Under the pieces are notes generated by a model. The model searched no databases and was not told where the DNA came from. It was given only the letters and a program-made list of their open reading frames with translations. From Streptomyces sp. YIM 121038 (GTDB taxonomy: Bacteria > Actinomycetota > Actinomycetes > Streptomycetales > Streptomycetaceae), in the NCBI RefSeq assembly GCF_006088715.1, contig NZ_CP030771.1:1612001-1676000 (forward strand): a stretch of 64,000 nt of DNA. Reading direction: 5' to 3'. The stretch's first letter is position 1; each line of letters starts with the position of its first letter. Both the position numbers and the translations under genes were made by a program. Shown here one piece after another: positions 43,378 to 53,047 of this stretch.

Positions 43378-43803
43378 ATGGATGATCTACGGATTCGGCC
43401 CGCCCGGCCCGGCGACCTGGACGCGGTCCTCGCCTTCTGGAAGGTGGCCGGGGAGGGCACGAGCATCAGCGACGACCGCGCGGGCGTGGAGCGCCTCGTG
43501 GCCCGCGACCCCGACGCGCTGCTCCTGGCCGAGCGCGGTGGCGAGCTGGTGGGCACGGCGATCGCGGGCTTCGACGGCTGGCGGTGCCATCTGTACCGGC
43601 TCGCCGTACACCCCGACCAGCGCAGGCGCGGGATCGGCTCGGCGCTGCTCACGGCGGCGGAGCAGCGCTTCGCGGCGCTCGGCGGGCGCCGCGCGGACGC
43701 CATGGTGCTCAACCGCAACGAGCGGGCCCACCACGCCTGGCACGCGGCCGGGTACGCGCCGGAGCCGCAGTGGAGCCGCTGGGTGAAGCACCTCGACGAG
43801 TGA
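43378..43803 (+). CDS. GNAT-family acetyltransferase
   Basis: A 141-residue protein. The acetyl-CoA-binding motif A is LAVHPDQRRRGIGSALLTAA (Q-x-x-G-x-G/A type RRRGIGSALL). LRIRPARPGDLDAVLAFWK and NRNERAHHAWHAAGYAPEP match the family ends. Substrate unknown. Confidence 0.92.
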   Translation: MDDLRIRPARPGDLDAVLAFWKVAGEGTSISDDRAGVERLVARDPDALLLAERGGELVGTAIAGFDGWRCHLYRLAVHPDQRRRGIGSALLTAAEQRFAALGGRRADAMVLNRNERAHHAWHAAGYAPEPQWSRWVKHLDE

Positions 43804-44020
43804 CGCCCCCGGAGCCACGCATCCGTCACTTTTCATCACTTTTCGCAGCCATTTACTACGGAACGTAATGCCCCTGATAGTGCTTTGCTGATCCTTTAAC
43901 ATGGATGGACCCCTGTAACCCCGACGAAAGGTGTGAGCGTCCGCCCATGGGCGAGCCTCCTAGTACCCGACATCGCGCACTCACCACGCCCCTGGCCGAT
44001 CATGGGACGGAGGTGACCCG

Positions 44021-45484
44021 ATGACCGAAGTGCTCCTGCTCCTCGTGGCGGTGCTGCTGTCGCTCGCGTGCGGCGTCTTCGTCGCGGCGGAGTTCTCGCT
44101 CACGACCGTCGAGCGCAGCGAGCTGGAGAGCGCGGCGGAGCGCGGCGAACGCGGCGCCGAGAGCGCCCTCAAGGCGGTCAAGAACCTCACCTTCCAGCTC
44201 TCCGGCGCACAGCTCGGCATCACCGTGACCGGCCTGGTCGTCGGCATGCTCGCCAAGCCCGCGATCGGCGATCTGATCGAGGGCCCGCTCGGCTCCGCCG
44301 GCGTGCCCGAGGGAGCCGCGTCGACCGTCGCCCTGCTGCTCGGCACGGCGCTGTCCACGGTCTTCCTGATGGTCGTCGGCGAGCTGGTGCCGAAGAACTG
44401 GGCGATCTCCTCGCCGCTGCCCATCGCCAAGCGCGTCGCGACCCCGCAGCGGATCTTCAGCGCGGCCTTCCGGCCCTTCATCACGCATCTGAACAACACC
44501 GCGAACCGCGCCGTGCGCCGCATGGGCATGGAGCCCGCCGAGGAGCTCGCCTCCGCACGCGGCCCCAAGGAGCTCGCGGCCCTGGCCCGGCACTCCGCCA
44601 AGGAGGGCGCCCTCGAGGCGGAGGCCGCCGAGCGGTTCATGCGCACGCTGAACCTCGCCGACCTGACCGCCGAGAACGTGATGACGCCGCGCGTCCAGGT
44701 CGTGGCCCTGGAAGCCCAGGCCACCTGCCAGGACGTCGCCAACGCGACCCGCGGGACCGGTCTGTCGCGCTTCCCCGTCTACCAGGGCTCCCTCGACACG
44801 GTCGTCGGCGTCGTCCACATCAAGGACGTCATCGCGCTGCCCGCCGAGCGCAGGCCGCGGCTGCCCGTCCGCGAGCTCATGCGCGAGCCGCTGCTCGTGC
44901 CGGAGTCCCTGACCGTCGACCGGCTGCTCGACCGGCTCTCGGGCAAGCGCACCATGGCCGTCGTCATCGACGAGTACGGCGGCACCGCGGGCGTCGCCAC
45001 GCTGGAGGACATCGTCGAGGAAGTCGTCGGCGAGGTGCATGACGAGCACGACCCGCACGAGACGCCCGACCTGGCCGCCGTCGGCACCGACGAGGACGGC
45101 CGCGAGCTGTACTCGGCGGACGGCTCGGCCCGCACCGACGAGCTGGCCCGCGTGGGCCTGCGCGTACCGGACGGACCGTACGAGACGCTCGCCGGAGTCG
45201 TCGCGACCGAACTCGGCCGCATCCCCGCCGTCGGCGACCGCGTCGACGTCGGCGGCTGGCACCTGGAGGTCGTGGACGCGGGCGGCCGGCGCGCCGCGCG
45301 CGTCCTGCTGCACGCCCCGGCGCCGAGCGACGACGCGGACGCCGGGGACGGCGAGGGCGACGGATACGGCCGCGAGGGCCGTGACGGCGGACGGACCGGC
45401 ACCGGTGCCGAGGGACGTGGCAACGGCGAGGACCGGCGCGGAGGCTCTCTTGGGCGGGACGAGAAGGGGAAGGGCGAGCGATGA
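44021..45484 (+). CDS. CNNM/CorC-type membrane protein with CBS domains (hemolysin family)
   Basis: A 487-residue protein from ATG 44021 with GGAGGTG upstream. Residues 1-190 are the DUF21 transmembrane domain (LLLVAVLLSLACGVFVAAEF, then GAQLGITVTGLVVGMLAKPA, FLMVVGELVPKNWAI). Residues about 215-345 are two CBS motifs (NVMTPRVQVVALEAQATCQD, VVIDEYGGTAGVATLEDI). Residues 360-440 are the CorC_HlyC domain. The last 50 residues are Gly/Asp-rich. The family includes magnesium/cobalt transport proteins. Confidence 0.92.
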   Translation: MTEVLLLLVAVLLSLACGVFVAAEFSLTTVERSELESAAERGERGAESALKAVKNLTFQLSGAQLGITVTGLVVGMLAKPAIGDLIEGPLGSAGVPEGAASTVALLLGTALSTVFLMVVGELVPKNWAISSPLPIAKRVATPQRIFSAAFRPFITHLNNTANRAVRRMGMEPAEELASARGPKELAALARHSAKEGALEAEAAERFMRTLNLADLTAENVMTPRVQVVALEAQATCQDVANATRGTGLSRFPVYQGSLDTVVGVVHIKDVIALPAERRPRLPVRELMREPLLVPESLTVDRLLDRLSGKRTMAVVIDEYGGTAGVATLEDIVEEVVGEVHDEHDPHETPDLAAVGTDEDGRELYSADGSARTDELARVGLRVPDGPYETLAGVVATELGRIPAVGDRVDVGGWHLEVVDAGGRRAARVLLHAPAPSDDADAGDGEGDGYGREGRDGGRTGTGAEGRGNGEDRRGGSLGRDEKGKGER

Positions 45485-46494
45485 CCGTCATCCAGTTGCT
45501 GATCGGCCTGGCGACGCTCGTCGTCAACGCCTTCTTCGTGGGTGCCGAGTTCGCTCTGATCTCGGTGCGCCGCAGCCAGATCGAACCGCACGCCGAGGAC
45601 GGCGACCGGCGCGCCAAGAGCGTGCTGTGGGGGCTCCAGCACGTGTCCGTGCTGATGGCCGCGGCGCAGCTCGGCATCACGCTGTGCACCCTGGTGCTCG
45701 GCGTGGTCGCCGAACCCGCGATCGCGCACCTGCTGGAGCCGCTGTTCGACGCGGTGGGCGTGCCGCACGGCCTGGTCCACCCCATCTCGTTCGTCATCGC
45801 GCTCGCCGTGGCGACGTATCTGCACATGCTGCTCGGCGAGATGATCCCCAAGAACGTCGCGCTGGCCGAGCCGGTGCGCAGCGCCCTGCTGCTCGGTCCG
45901 CCCCTGGTGGCGCTGGCCCGCACGCTGCGCCCGGTGGTCTTCACGGTCAACGCGTTCGCCAACGGGATCCTGAAGCTGCTGCGGGTCGAGACCAAGGACG
46001 AGGTCGCGGCGACCTTCTCGGACGCCGAACTGGCCCGCATGGTGCAGGACTCCAGCGACGCGGGACTGATCGACGACCGCGCCCAGGAACGGCTGCACGA
46101 CGCGCTCGAACTGGGCCGCCGCCCCGTCCGCGACGTGGTGCTCCCCCTGGAACGCGTGGTCTACGCGCGCGTGGGCGTCACCCCGGAGAAGCTGGAGCGC
46201 CTGTCGGCCGACAGCGGCTTCTCGCGCTTCCCCGTCGTCGACGAGGGGCGGCGGATCGTCGGCTATCTGCACGTCAAGGACGCTCTGGAGGTCACCCCGC
46301 GCGACCTGCCCTTCCGGGTGGCGGACATGCGGCCGATCGCGCGCGTCCGCGAGACCACGCCGCTGGACGGCGTGCTCACGGCCATGCGGGGCAGCCGTAC
46401 GCACGTGGCCGCCGTGCTCGGCGCGGACGGCCGCCTGGCGGGCATGGTCACGATGGAGGACGTGCTGCGGGAGCTGTTCGGGCAGCCCGTCTAG
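45481..46494 (+). CDS. Second CNNM/CorC-type membrane protein with CBS domains
   Basis: A 337-residue paralogue of the preceding gene, starting in an ATGA overlap with it. DUF21 region (FFVGAEFALISVRRSQIEPH, AAAQLGITLCTLVLGVVAEP, MLLGEMIPKNVALAEP) and two CBS motifs (DVVLPLERVVYARVGVTP, HVAAVLGADGRLAGMVTMED). It lacks the C-terminal CorC_HlyC domain, which makes the two proteins complementary. Tandem pairs like this are common in actinobacteria and may form heterodimers. Confidence 0.92.
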   Translation: MTVIQLLIGLATLVVNAFFVGAEFALISVRRSQIEPHAEDGDRRAKSVLWGLQHVSVLMAAAQLGITLCTLVLGVVAEPAIAHLLEPLFDAVGVPHGLVHPISFVIALAVATYLHMLLGEMIPKNVALAEPVRSALLLGPPLVALARTLRPVVFTVNAFANGILKLLRVETKDEVAATFSDAELARMVQDSSDAGLIDDRAQERLHDALELGRRPVRDVVLPLERVVYARVGVTPEKLERLSADSGFSRFPVVDEGRRIVGYLHVKDALEVTPRDLPFRVADMRPIARVRETTPLDGVLTAMRGSRTHVAAVLGADGRLAGMVTMEDVLRELFGQPV

Positions 46495-46539
46495 CTCCGC
46501 TGGTCCCTCTGCGCGAGCTCACCGGAGGGCGCGCTTCCG

Positions 46540-46788
46540 TCAGCCGACGGGGGCGCGCCCTCCGCCGTCCGGGGTCTCCGTGAAGCCGGGCCCGGGCGGG
46601 CCGACCTTCGCCGAGCCGAGCGCGGTCAGGACGGCGAGCAGGGCCGCCATGCCCGCGGTGCCGAGGGCCGCCGCCCAGGCCACGTCCAGGAGGTTCGTCG
46701 CCCCGGCGACGAGGATCGCGGCGAGTGCCTGCGCGAAGGTGCGGACGGCACGCTCCGCGGTGGCTTTCCAGAAGGCAGCGCTCCACAT
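46540..46788 (-). CDS. Small holin-like membrane protein
   Basis: An 82-residue protein with two hydrophobic segments (FAQALAAILVAGATNLL and AAALGTAGMAALLAVLTALG) and a Gly/Pro-rich tail. The pattern FWKATAERAVRTFAQALAAI is that of r1t-type holins, but there is no phage lysis cassette around it. In Streptomyces chromosomes these are common and of unknown role. Confidence 0.75.
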   Translation of the reverse strand: MWSAAFWKATAERAVRTFAQALAAILVAGATNLLDVAWAAALGTAGMAALLAVLTALGSAKVGPPGPGFTETPDGGGRAPVG

Positions 46789-46829
46789 GGCGGCCCCCTC
46801 TCCAGGAGCGAGGCCTCACGGTTGAGCCC

Positions 46830-47816
46830 TCAACTGCCCTTATGGTCGCGCCCCTTGGCACCGCTTGTCGACGCGTCGGCCGCCCCGGGCATGAGGGCCT
46901 CCTGGAGCCGGGTGAGGAAGGCGTGGGCGGCGGGCCCCTGCGGGCCGTCCGCACGGCGGGCGAGCGCGATCCGGCCGCGCGGCACCGGCTCGGCGAACGG
47001 CAGCGCCCGCAGGCCGAGCTCCGCGACCTCCGCCTCCGTCGCGGGGAAGACCGCCACGCCCAGGCCGCGCGCCGCCAGCTGGGTGACCAGATCGGGCGCG
47101 GCCGCCTCGAAGGCGACCCGCGGCGCGAACCCGGCCTGCGCACAGGCCCGTTCCAGGGCCGCCCGCAGCCCGGTGCCCCGCAGCAGGCAGATGAGGGGGC
47201 GCTCGGCGAGCGCGGCCAGGGGGAGGCCGGGGGCGGTGGCGGTCTCCGCGAGGCCCGCGCGTTCCTCCACGTACGCGATCAGCGGGTCGCCCTCGGCCAC
47301 GACGGCCGCCAGCGGTTCGTCCACCACGATGTCCCAGAGGACGCCCTGGGGCGGGGTGTCGGTCGTCGGGCCGACCAGGGCGATGTCGAGTTCGCCCGCC
47401 CGGAGCGCGGCCAGCATGCGCTCCGACGTGTCCTCGGTCAGGGCTATCTCCACGTGCGGATGGTCGTCGTGGAAGTCCGCGAGCAGCTCCGCCACGCCGA
47501 ACATGCCGGTCGCGGAGCCCGAGACCACCCCGAGCGTGACGCGGCCGCGCAGCAGCCCGGTGAACTCGTCGGCCGTCTGCCGCATCCCTTCCACGGCGGC
47601 GAGCGCGGCACGGGCGTACGGCAGTACCGCCGCGCCCGCCTCCGTCACGGTGACCGTACGGCCCGAACGGTCGAGGAGCCGCTGCCCCAACTCCCTCTCC
47701 AGCTGACGCACCTGGGCGCTCACCCCGGGCTGCGCCACGTGCAACCGGGCCGCGGCGCGGGTGAAGTTGGCCTCTTCCACGACGGTCAGGAAGTACCGCA
47801 GCTGGCGAAGTTCCAT
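46830..47816 (-). CDS. LysR-family transcriptional regulator
   Basis: A 328-residue protein. The N-terminus MELRQLRYFLTVVEEANFTR with AARLHVAQPGVSAQVRQLER is the LysR winged helix. The rest is the periplasmic-binding-protein-like effector domain (VTLGVVSGSATGMFGVAELL, HVEIALTEDTSERMLAALRA). It diverges from the mycothiol-dependent gene at 47887 with a 70-bp spacer, which suggests that it controls it. Confidence 0.93.
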   Translation of the reverse strand: MELRQLRYFLTVVEEANFTRAAARLHVAQPGVSAQVRQLERELGQRLLDRSGRTVTVTEAGAAVLPYARAALAAVEGMRQTADEFTGLLRGRVTLGVVSGSATGMFGVAELLADFHDDHPHVEIALTEDTSERMLAALRAGELDIALVGPTTDTPPQGVLWDIVVDEPLAAVVAEGDPLIAYVEERAGLAETATAPGLPLAALAERPLICLLRGTGLRAALERACAQAGFAPRVAFEAAAPDLVTQLAARGLGVAVFPATEAEVAELGLRALPFAEPVPRGRIALARRADGPQGPAAHAFLTRLQEALMPGAADASTSGAKGRDHKGS

Positions 47817-47886
47817 AACCAGGAATGCTAGTCACCAGACGTACTGGCTCTTGGACTTGTCGCACCGCCCCTTGGATCTTGGAACC

Positions 47887-48546
47887 ATGGGGAACACACG
47901 GGGCACGGGTCCCGGAACCACATCGGAACAGCACATACGGTCCGCCATCGCGGCCGAGCGCCGCGACCTCGCCGACCTCCTGGAGAGCCTGACGCCCGAG
48001 CAGTGGGACGCACCGTCGCTGTGCGCGGGCTGGCGGGTGCGGGAGGTCGCGGCGCACATGTCGCTCGGCTTCCGCTACCCGCTCCCCCGCGTCCTGTGGC
48101 AGCTCGTCAGGGCGGGCGGCAGTCTGCACCGCATGACGGACCGGTGCGCCCGCGCGGACGCGGCGGCGTACGGGACGGACGAGCTCGCCGGTTTCCTGCG
48201 CGAGCACGCACACCACCCGTGGACCCCTCCTGTGGGCGGCTTCGCCAGCGCGCTCGGCCACGACGTCGTGCACGGCATGGACATCACGGTGGCCCTCGGC
48301 GTGGACCGGCGCGTACCGGAGGACCGGGTGCGGATCCTCCTGGACCACGTCACCGTCAAGGGCGCCAAGTTCTTCGGCGCCGACCTCGCCGGGGTCCAGC
48401 TGTGCGCCGACGACCTCGACCGGACGTACGGCTCCGGGGCGCCGCTGCGGGGAGCGGGCCAGGACCTGCTGCTCGCCGCGTTCGGCCGCGCGGTGCCGCG
48501 GGGGCGGCTGCACGGGGAGCCGAGCGGGCGCTTCACTGCGGCCTGA
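47887..48546 (+). CDS. Maleylpyruvate isomerase-like mycothiol-dependent protein
   Basis: A 219-residue DinB-fold protein: RDLADLLESLTPEQWDAPSL, CAGWRVREVAAHMSLGFRYP (first metal His in VAAHM) and FASALGHDVVHGMDITVALG (HDVVHGMD, further metal ligands). Belongs to the MDMPI family that uses mycothiol as cofactor, and is typical of actinobacteria. Divergent from a LysR gene. Confidence 0.88.
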   Translation: MGNTRGTGPGTTSEQHIRSAIAAERRDLADLLESLTPEQWDAPSLCAGWRVREVAAHMSLGFRYPLPRVLWQLVRAGGSLHRMTDRCARADAAAYGTDELAGFLREHAHHPWTPPVGGFASALGHDVVHGMDITVALGVDRRVPEDRVRILLDHVTVKGAKFFGADLAGVQLCADDLDRTYGSGAPLRGAGQDLLLAAFGRAVPRGRLHGEPSGRFTAA

Positions 48547-48769
48547 GCGGGGGGGCCGCGCGTCGGCCTGAGCGGGGGCCGCGCGTCGGGCAGGGCCGGG
48601 GTCGCGCGGCGGCCTGGGGGGGCGCGGCCGCACCCGGGCCCGGGTGCCATCCGGGGCTCAGGCCAGGTGCCGTCAGCGGCTCAGGTCCGGGCGCCAGCGG
48701 CGGCTCGGGCCCGGGTGCCATCGACACCTCGGGCCCGGCCCGCACCCGCGGGATACCATCGACCCCGCC

Positions 48770-49615
48770 ATGCAGATCAACGCCACCTACTCCAGCCTCG
48801 TCGCGGTCGGCGACTCCTTCACCGAGGGCATGTCCGACCTGCTGCCCGACGGCGGCTACCGCGGCTGGGCGGACGTCCTGGCCGAGCGCGTCGCCGCCCG
48901 CACCCCCGGCTTCCGGTACGCCAACCTCGCCGTGCGGGGCAAGCTCATCGGGCAGATCGTCGACGAGCAGGTCGGCGTCGCCGCCGCGCTCGGCGCCGAT
49001 GTGATCACGCTCGTGGGCGGCCTCAACGACACCCTGCGCCCCAAGTGCGACATGGGGCGCGTACGCGGTCTGCTCGAACAGGCCGTGGAGACCCTCGCCC
49101 CGTCCTGCAAGCAGCTCGTCCTGATGCGCAGCCCCGGCCGCCAAGGCCCGGTCCTCGAACGGTTCCGGCCCCGCATGGAGGAGCTCTTCTCCCACGTCGA
49201 CGACCTCGCGGCCCGCCACGGCGCCGTCGTCGTCGATCTGTACGGGTCGGCGGCGCTCGGCGACCAGCGCATGTGGGACGTGGACCGCCTGCATCTGACG
49301 GCGGAGGGGCACCGCAGGGTCGCCGAGGCGGTCTGGCAGACGCTCGGGTACGAGCCCCAGGAGGACTGGCAGGCACCGCTGCCCGTCGCCGTGCCCCCGT
49401 CCTGGTCCGCGCGGCGCGTCGCCGACGCCCGCTTCGCCCGGCAGCACCTGGCCCCGTGGATCGGCCGCCGACTGACGGGCCGCTCCTCCGGCGACGGCCG
49501 GACAGGCGCCCACGTGGACCCCACGACGGGCCGCGCCTTCTGGGTCACCCCGACCGACACCGCGTCGCCCGGCCCGGTCCAGGGCTGGCACCGCGTGGAG
49601 CCGGACCCCTCCTGA
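48770..49615 (+). CDS. SGNH/GDSL hydrolase
   Basis: A 281-residue protein. Block I VAVGDSFTEGMSD (catalytic Ser), block III VGGLNDTLRP and block V DRLHLTAEGHRRVAEAVW (Asp and His). No signal peptide, so it acts in the cytoplasm. A C-terminal extension (AVPPSWSARRVADARFARQH) is seen in Streptomyces homologues. Substrate is an unknown ester. Its upstream 220 bp are low-complexity GC repeats without a gene. Confidence 0.92.
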   Translation: MQINATYSSLVAVGDSFTEGMSDLLPDGGYRGWADVLAERVAARTPGFRYANLAVRGKLIGQIVDEQVGVAAALGADVITLVGGLNDTLRPKCDMGRVRGLLEQAVETLAPSCKQLVLMRSPGRQGPVLERFRPRMEELFSHVDDLAARHGAVVVDLYGSAALGDQRMWDVDRLHLTAEGHRRVAEAVWQTLGYEPQEDWQAPLPVAVPPSWSARRVADARFARQHLAPWIGRRLTGRSSGDGRTGAHVDPTTGRAFWVTPTDTASPGPVQGWHRVEPDPS

Positions 49616-49648
49616 GCCCGGCGGCACAGCCACTCGTGCCCGGCCCAG

Positions 49649-49687
49649 CCGGGTGGCCGGGTGGCCGGGTGGCCGGGTGGCCGGGTA
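49649..49687. repeat. 8-bp tandem repeat CCGGGTGG
   Basis: Four full copies plus a partial one, directly before a possible promoter region of the SDR gene. Slippage-prone. Confidence 0.8.
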
Positions 49688-49786
49688 CAAGCTGTACCCC
49701 CTTGCACGGAATGCCGTCGCGATCTCGGGAGTTGGCCGGAACAGAAGTGGATCACTCCTGCTCCCCACCCCGACAAGGATCGCGCC

Positions 49787-50560
49787 ATGACCACCCCGCC
49801 TCCCGCCCCTCGCCCCACGGCCCCCGCCGCCGTGCCCGGCCCGGGGCCCCTGCACGGCCGTACCATCGTCCTCATCGGCGGCGGCTCCGGCATCGGGCTC
49901 CGCGTCGCCCACCAGGCGGTGGCCGCAGGTGCCCGGGTGGTGCTCGGCGGGCGGTCCGCCGACCGGCTCGCCGCCGCGGCCCAGGAACTGGGGGACGCCG
50001 CGACCTGGCACACCGTGGACGTCACCGACCGCGCCTCCCTCGCCGCGTTCTTCGCCCCCGTGGAACGCGTCGACCACCTCCTCACCACCGCGGGCACCTA
50101 CCGGGTCGGCCCCATGCTGGAACTGAGCGACGAGGACGCCGAGAGCCCCTTCGTCGCCAAGTTCTGGGGCCAGTACCACGCGGTGCGGCTCGCCGCGCCC
50201 AAGCTCACGGCCGACGGGTCCGTGGTCCTGATGTCCGGCGCCGCGGGCGCGCGCCCACCGGGCCCCGCGCCCGCCTACGCCGCCTGCAACGCCGCCCTCG
50301 AAGGCCTCGCCCGCGGCCTCGCCGTCGAGCTCGCCCCCGTACGCGTCAACGTCGTCTCCCCCGGCACCATCGACGGCAACCTGTGGCAGGGCCGCCCCGC
50401 CGAAGCCCGCGAGCAGGCCTTCGCCCAGTACCGCAGGGACACCCTCCTGCACCGCCTCGGCAGCGAGGACGAGATCGCCCACGCGGTGCTCTATCTGTTC
50501 GGGAACGGCTATACGACGGGGTCTACGTTGTATCCGGATGGGGGCTACACGCTGAGGTGA
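49787..50560 (+). CDS. SDR-family oxidoreductase with altered YxxxK motif
   Basis: A 257-residue protein. Rossmann motif IVLIGGGSGIGLRVAHQAV, LTTAGTYRVGPMLE in place of NNAG, Ser in VLMSGAAGAR, then PAYAACNAALEGLARGLAVE. In the active-site Y-x3-K, Lys is Asn. C-terminal VVSPGTIDGNLW and the substrate loop are normal, ending YTTGSTLYPDGGY. NAD(P) binding is likely, classical SDR catalysis is doubtful. Confidence 0.9.
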   Translation: MTTPPPAPRPTAPAAVPGPGPLHGRTIVLIGGGSGIGLRVAHQAVAAGARVVLGGRSADRLAAAAQELGDAATWHTVDVTDRASLAAFFAPVERVDHLLTTAGTYRVGPMLELSDEDAESPFVAKFWGQYHAVRLAAPKLTADGSVVLMSGAAGARPPGPAPAYAACNAALEGLARGLAVELAPVRVNVVSPGTIDGNLWQGRPAEAREQAFAQYRRDTLLHRLGSEDEIAHAVLYLFGNGYTTGSTLYPDGGYTLR

Positions 50561-50678
50561 CTGTCAGACGGGGGGTGGGGCCCCTCCCCCCCTCCCCACC
50601 CCGCCCCTCCCCCTCGTAGATTCAGACGAACCCAGCCATGGCGCTGGCCTGCAGAAACCGCCAGTAGAATGGCCGACT

Positions 50679-52121
50679 GTGACTGCTGCGCCTGCTAAGC
50701 CCCGTATCCCGAACGTCCTCGCCGGGCGTTACGCCTCCGCCGAGCTCGCCACGCTCTGGTCGCCCGAGCAGAAGGTCAAGCTCGAGCGTCAGCTCTGGCT
50801 CGCCGTGCTGCGCGCGCAGAAGGACCTCGGCATCGAGGTGCCGGACGCGGCGCTCGCCGACTACGAGCGGGTCCTCGACCAGGTCGACCTGGCCTCCATC
50901 GCCGAGCGTGAGAAGGTCACGCGCCACGATGTGAAGGCCCGCATCGAGGAGTTCAACGCCCTCGCCGGACACGAGCACGTCCACAAGGGCATGACCTCCC
51001 GCGATCTGACGGAGAACGTGGAGCAGCTGCAGATCCGGCTCTCCCTGGAGCTGGTGCGGGACCGCACGGTGGCGGTGCTCGCGCGGCTCGGCCGGCTCTC
51101 CGGCGAGTACGCGGAGCTGGTCATGGCGGGCCGCTCGCACAACGTGGCCGCTCAGGCGACGACCCTCGGCAAGCGCTTCGCGACCGCCGCCGACGAGCTG
51201 CTCGTCGCCTATCGCCGTCTTGAGGACCTCCTCGGCCGCTACCCGCTGCGTGGCATCAAGGGCCCCGTCGGCACCGCTCAGGACATGCTGGACCTGCTCG
51301 GTGGCGACGCGGACAAGCTCGCCGATCTGGAGCGCCGCATCGCGACGCATCTGGGCTTCGACAGTGCCTTCACCTCCGTCGGTCAGGTCTACCCGCGCTC
51401 CCTCGACTACGAGGTCGTCACGGCGCTCGTGCAGCTGGCCGCCGCGCCGTCGTCCCTGGCGAAGACGGTCCGGCTGATGGCCGGGCACGAGCTGGTCACC
51501 GAAGGCTTCAAGCCGGGCCAGGTCGGCTCGTCCGCCATGCCGCACAAGATGAACACCCGCTCCTGCGAGCGTGTCAACGGTCTGACGGTCATCCTGCGCG
51601 GCTATGCCTCCATGACCGCCGAGCTGGCCGGCGACCAGTGGAACGAGGGCGACGTGTCGTGCTCCGTGGTCCGCCGTGTGGCCCTGCCCGACGCGTTCTT
51701 CGCGCTGGACGGGCTCCTTGAGACGTTCCTGACGGTGCTCGACGAGTTCGGTGCGTTCCCCGCTGTCGTCGCCCGGGAGCTGGACCGCTATCTGCCGTTC
51801 CTCGCCACCACCAAGGTCCTCATGGCGTCGGTGCGGGCGGGTGTGGGCCGTGAGGAGGCCCACGAGGCGATCAAGGAGAACGCGGTGGCTTCCGCGCTCG
51901 CCATGCGGGAGCAGGGCGTCGAGCGCAACGAGCTCCTCGACAAGCTGGCCGCCGACTCCCGGATTCCGCTGGACCGCGCGCAGCTGGACGAGCTGATGGC
52001 CGACAAACTGTCGTTCACCGGCGCTGCCGGGGCGCAGGTCGCCGCGGTCGTCGCGCAGATCGAGGCGGTGCTCAAGGAGCACCCCGCGGCTGCGGCGTAC
52101 GCGCCGGGCGCGATTCTCTGA
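50679..52121 (+). CDS. purB: Adenylosuccinate lyase
   Basis: A 480-residue protein from GTG 50679. Signature GSSAMPHKMNTRSCERVNGL, plus EEFNALAGHEHVHKGMTSRD and VMAGRSHNVAAQATTLGKRF. It catalyses two steps of purine synthesis: SAICAR to AICAR and adenylosuccinate to AMP. Long form, as in other actinobacteria. Single-gene transcription unit. Confidence 0.96.
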   Translation: MTAAPAKPRIPNVLAGRYASAELATLWSPEQKVKLERQLWLAVLRAQKDLGIEVPDAALADYERVLDQVDLASIAEREKVTRHDVKARIEEFNALAGHEHVHKGMTSRDLTENVEQLQIRLSLELVRDRTVAVLARLGRLSGEYAELVMAGRSHNVAAQATTLGKRFATAADELLVAYRRLEDLLGRYPLRGIKGPVGTAQDMLDLLGGDADKLADLERRIATHLGFDSAFTSVGQVYPRSLDYEVVTALVQLAAAPSSLAKTVRLMAGHELVTEGFKPGQVGSSAMPHKMNTRSCERVNGLTVILRGYASMTAELAGDQWNEGDVSCSVVRRVALPDAFFALDGLLETFLTVLDEFGAFPAVVARELDRYLPFLATTKVLMASVRAGVGREEAHEAIKENAVASALAMREQGVERNELLDKLAADSRIPLDRAQLDELMADKLSFTGAAGAQVAAVVAQIEAVLKEHPAAAAYAPGAIL

Positions 52122-52189
52122 CGCGCGGTCTCCCGCGTACCGGGAGGCCACACTCGTCGGGCGGGCCGTGGTCCGCGTGCCCGGCACGG

Positions 52190-52891
52190 TCAGCTCCGTG
52201 CCCGGTGCGCGCCGCGGCCCGCTTTGCGTATGCGGGCCACCACGAAGGCCAGGGCGGTGAGGGCGACGATGCCGAGGACGGCCTTCGAGTAGAGGCCGAC
52301 GACGTCGGTGACTTCGTGCCAGCGGGTGCCCAGGGCATGGCCGACGAGCACGAAGCCGCTGTTCCAGATGAGGCTGCCCGCGGTGGTGAGACCGAGGAAG
52401 ACCGGTAGGGGCATGCGCTCGATGCCCGCCGGTATCGAGATCATGCTGCGGAAGATGGGCACCATGCGGCCGAAGAACACGGCTTTGGTGCCGTGGCGGG
52501 CGAACCACGCTTCTGTCTTCTCTATGTCGGACGTCTTGACCAGCGGCAGGCGGGCGGCGATCGCGACGGTGCGGTCGCGGCCGAGCAGGGCGCCGATGGC
52601 GTAGAGGGCGATGGCTCCCGCCACTGATCCGGCGGTGGTCCACAGGAGCGCGGCGAGGAGGCTGAACTTGCCCTGGCTCGCGGCGAATCCGGCGAGGGGC
52701 AGGATGACTTCGCTGGGCAGGGGCGGGAAGAGGTTCTCCAGCGCGATGGCGGCGCCCGCGCCTGCCGCGCCGAGGGAGTCCATGAGGTCGGCGGCCCAGC
52801 CCGCTATGCCGCTCGCGGGGGCGTCCGGTGATGCGGACGCGTGGGGGGTGAGGAGGGGTGCGTGGAGTGCGTGCTCGGCTGTGAGGATCAT
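52190..52891 (-). CDS. DedA-family membrane protein
   Basis: A 233-residue protein. The family box is present: ENLFPPLPSEVILPLAGFAA, then GALLGRDRTV and the FGRMVPIFRSMISIPAGIER motif. About five hydrophobic segments. DedA/SNARE-associated proteins flip lipids (undecaprenyl phosphate or phosphatidylethanolamine) and maintain proton balance. The gene is convergent with purB. Confidence 0.93.
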   Translation of the reverse strand: MILTAEHALHAPLLTPHASASPDAPASGIAGWAADLMDSLGAAGAGAAIALENLFPPLPSEVILPLAGFAASQGKFSLLAALLWTTAGSVAGAIALYAIGALLGRDRTVAIAARLPLVKTSDIEKTEAWFARHGTKAVFFGRMVPIFRSMISIPAGIERMPLPVFLGLTTAGSLIWNSGFVLVGHALGTRWHEVTDVVGLYSKAVLGIVALTALAFVVARIRKAGRGAHRARS

Positions 52892-53047
52892 GTCGTCGAC
52901 GCTACGGAATGTGCAGGCCAGGGCGGTATGGGGGGCGCCGCAGAGTTGGGCTGTGGGGCTCCGTAGGGCGGGGCTGTGGGGTCCCTCAGTGAGGTGTGCG
53001 GTTTTCCGCAGTCCGCGGAGCGCGGCGCTCGACTAGCGTGATTGATC

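Noticed and set aside
46540-46788. Prophage lysis cassette
   Set aside because: The holin-like protein stands alone; no endolysin, tail or capsid genes are present.
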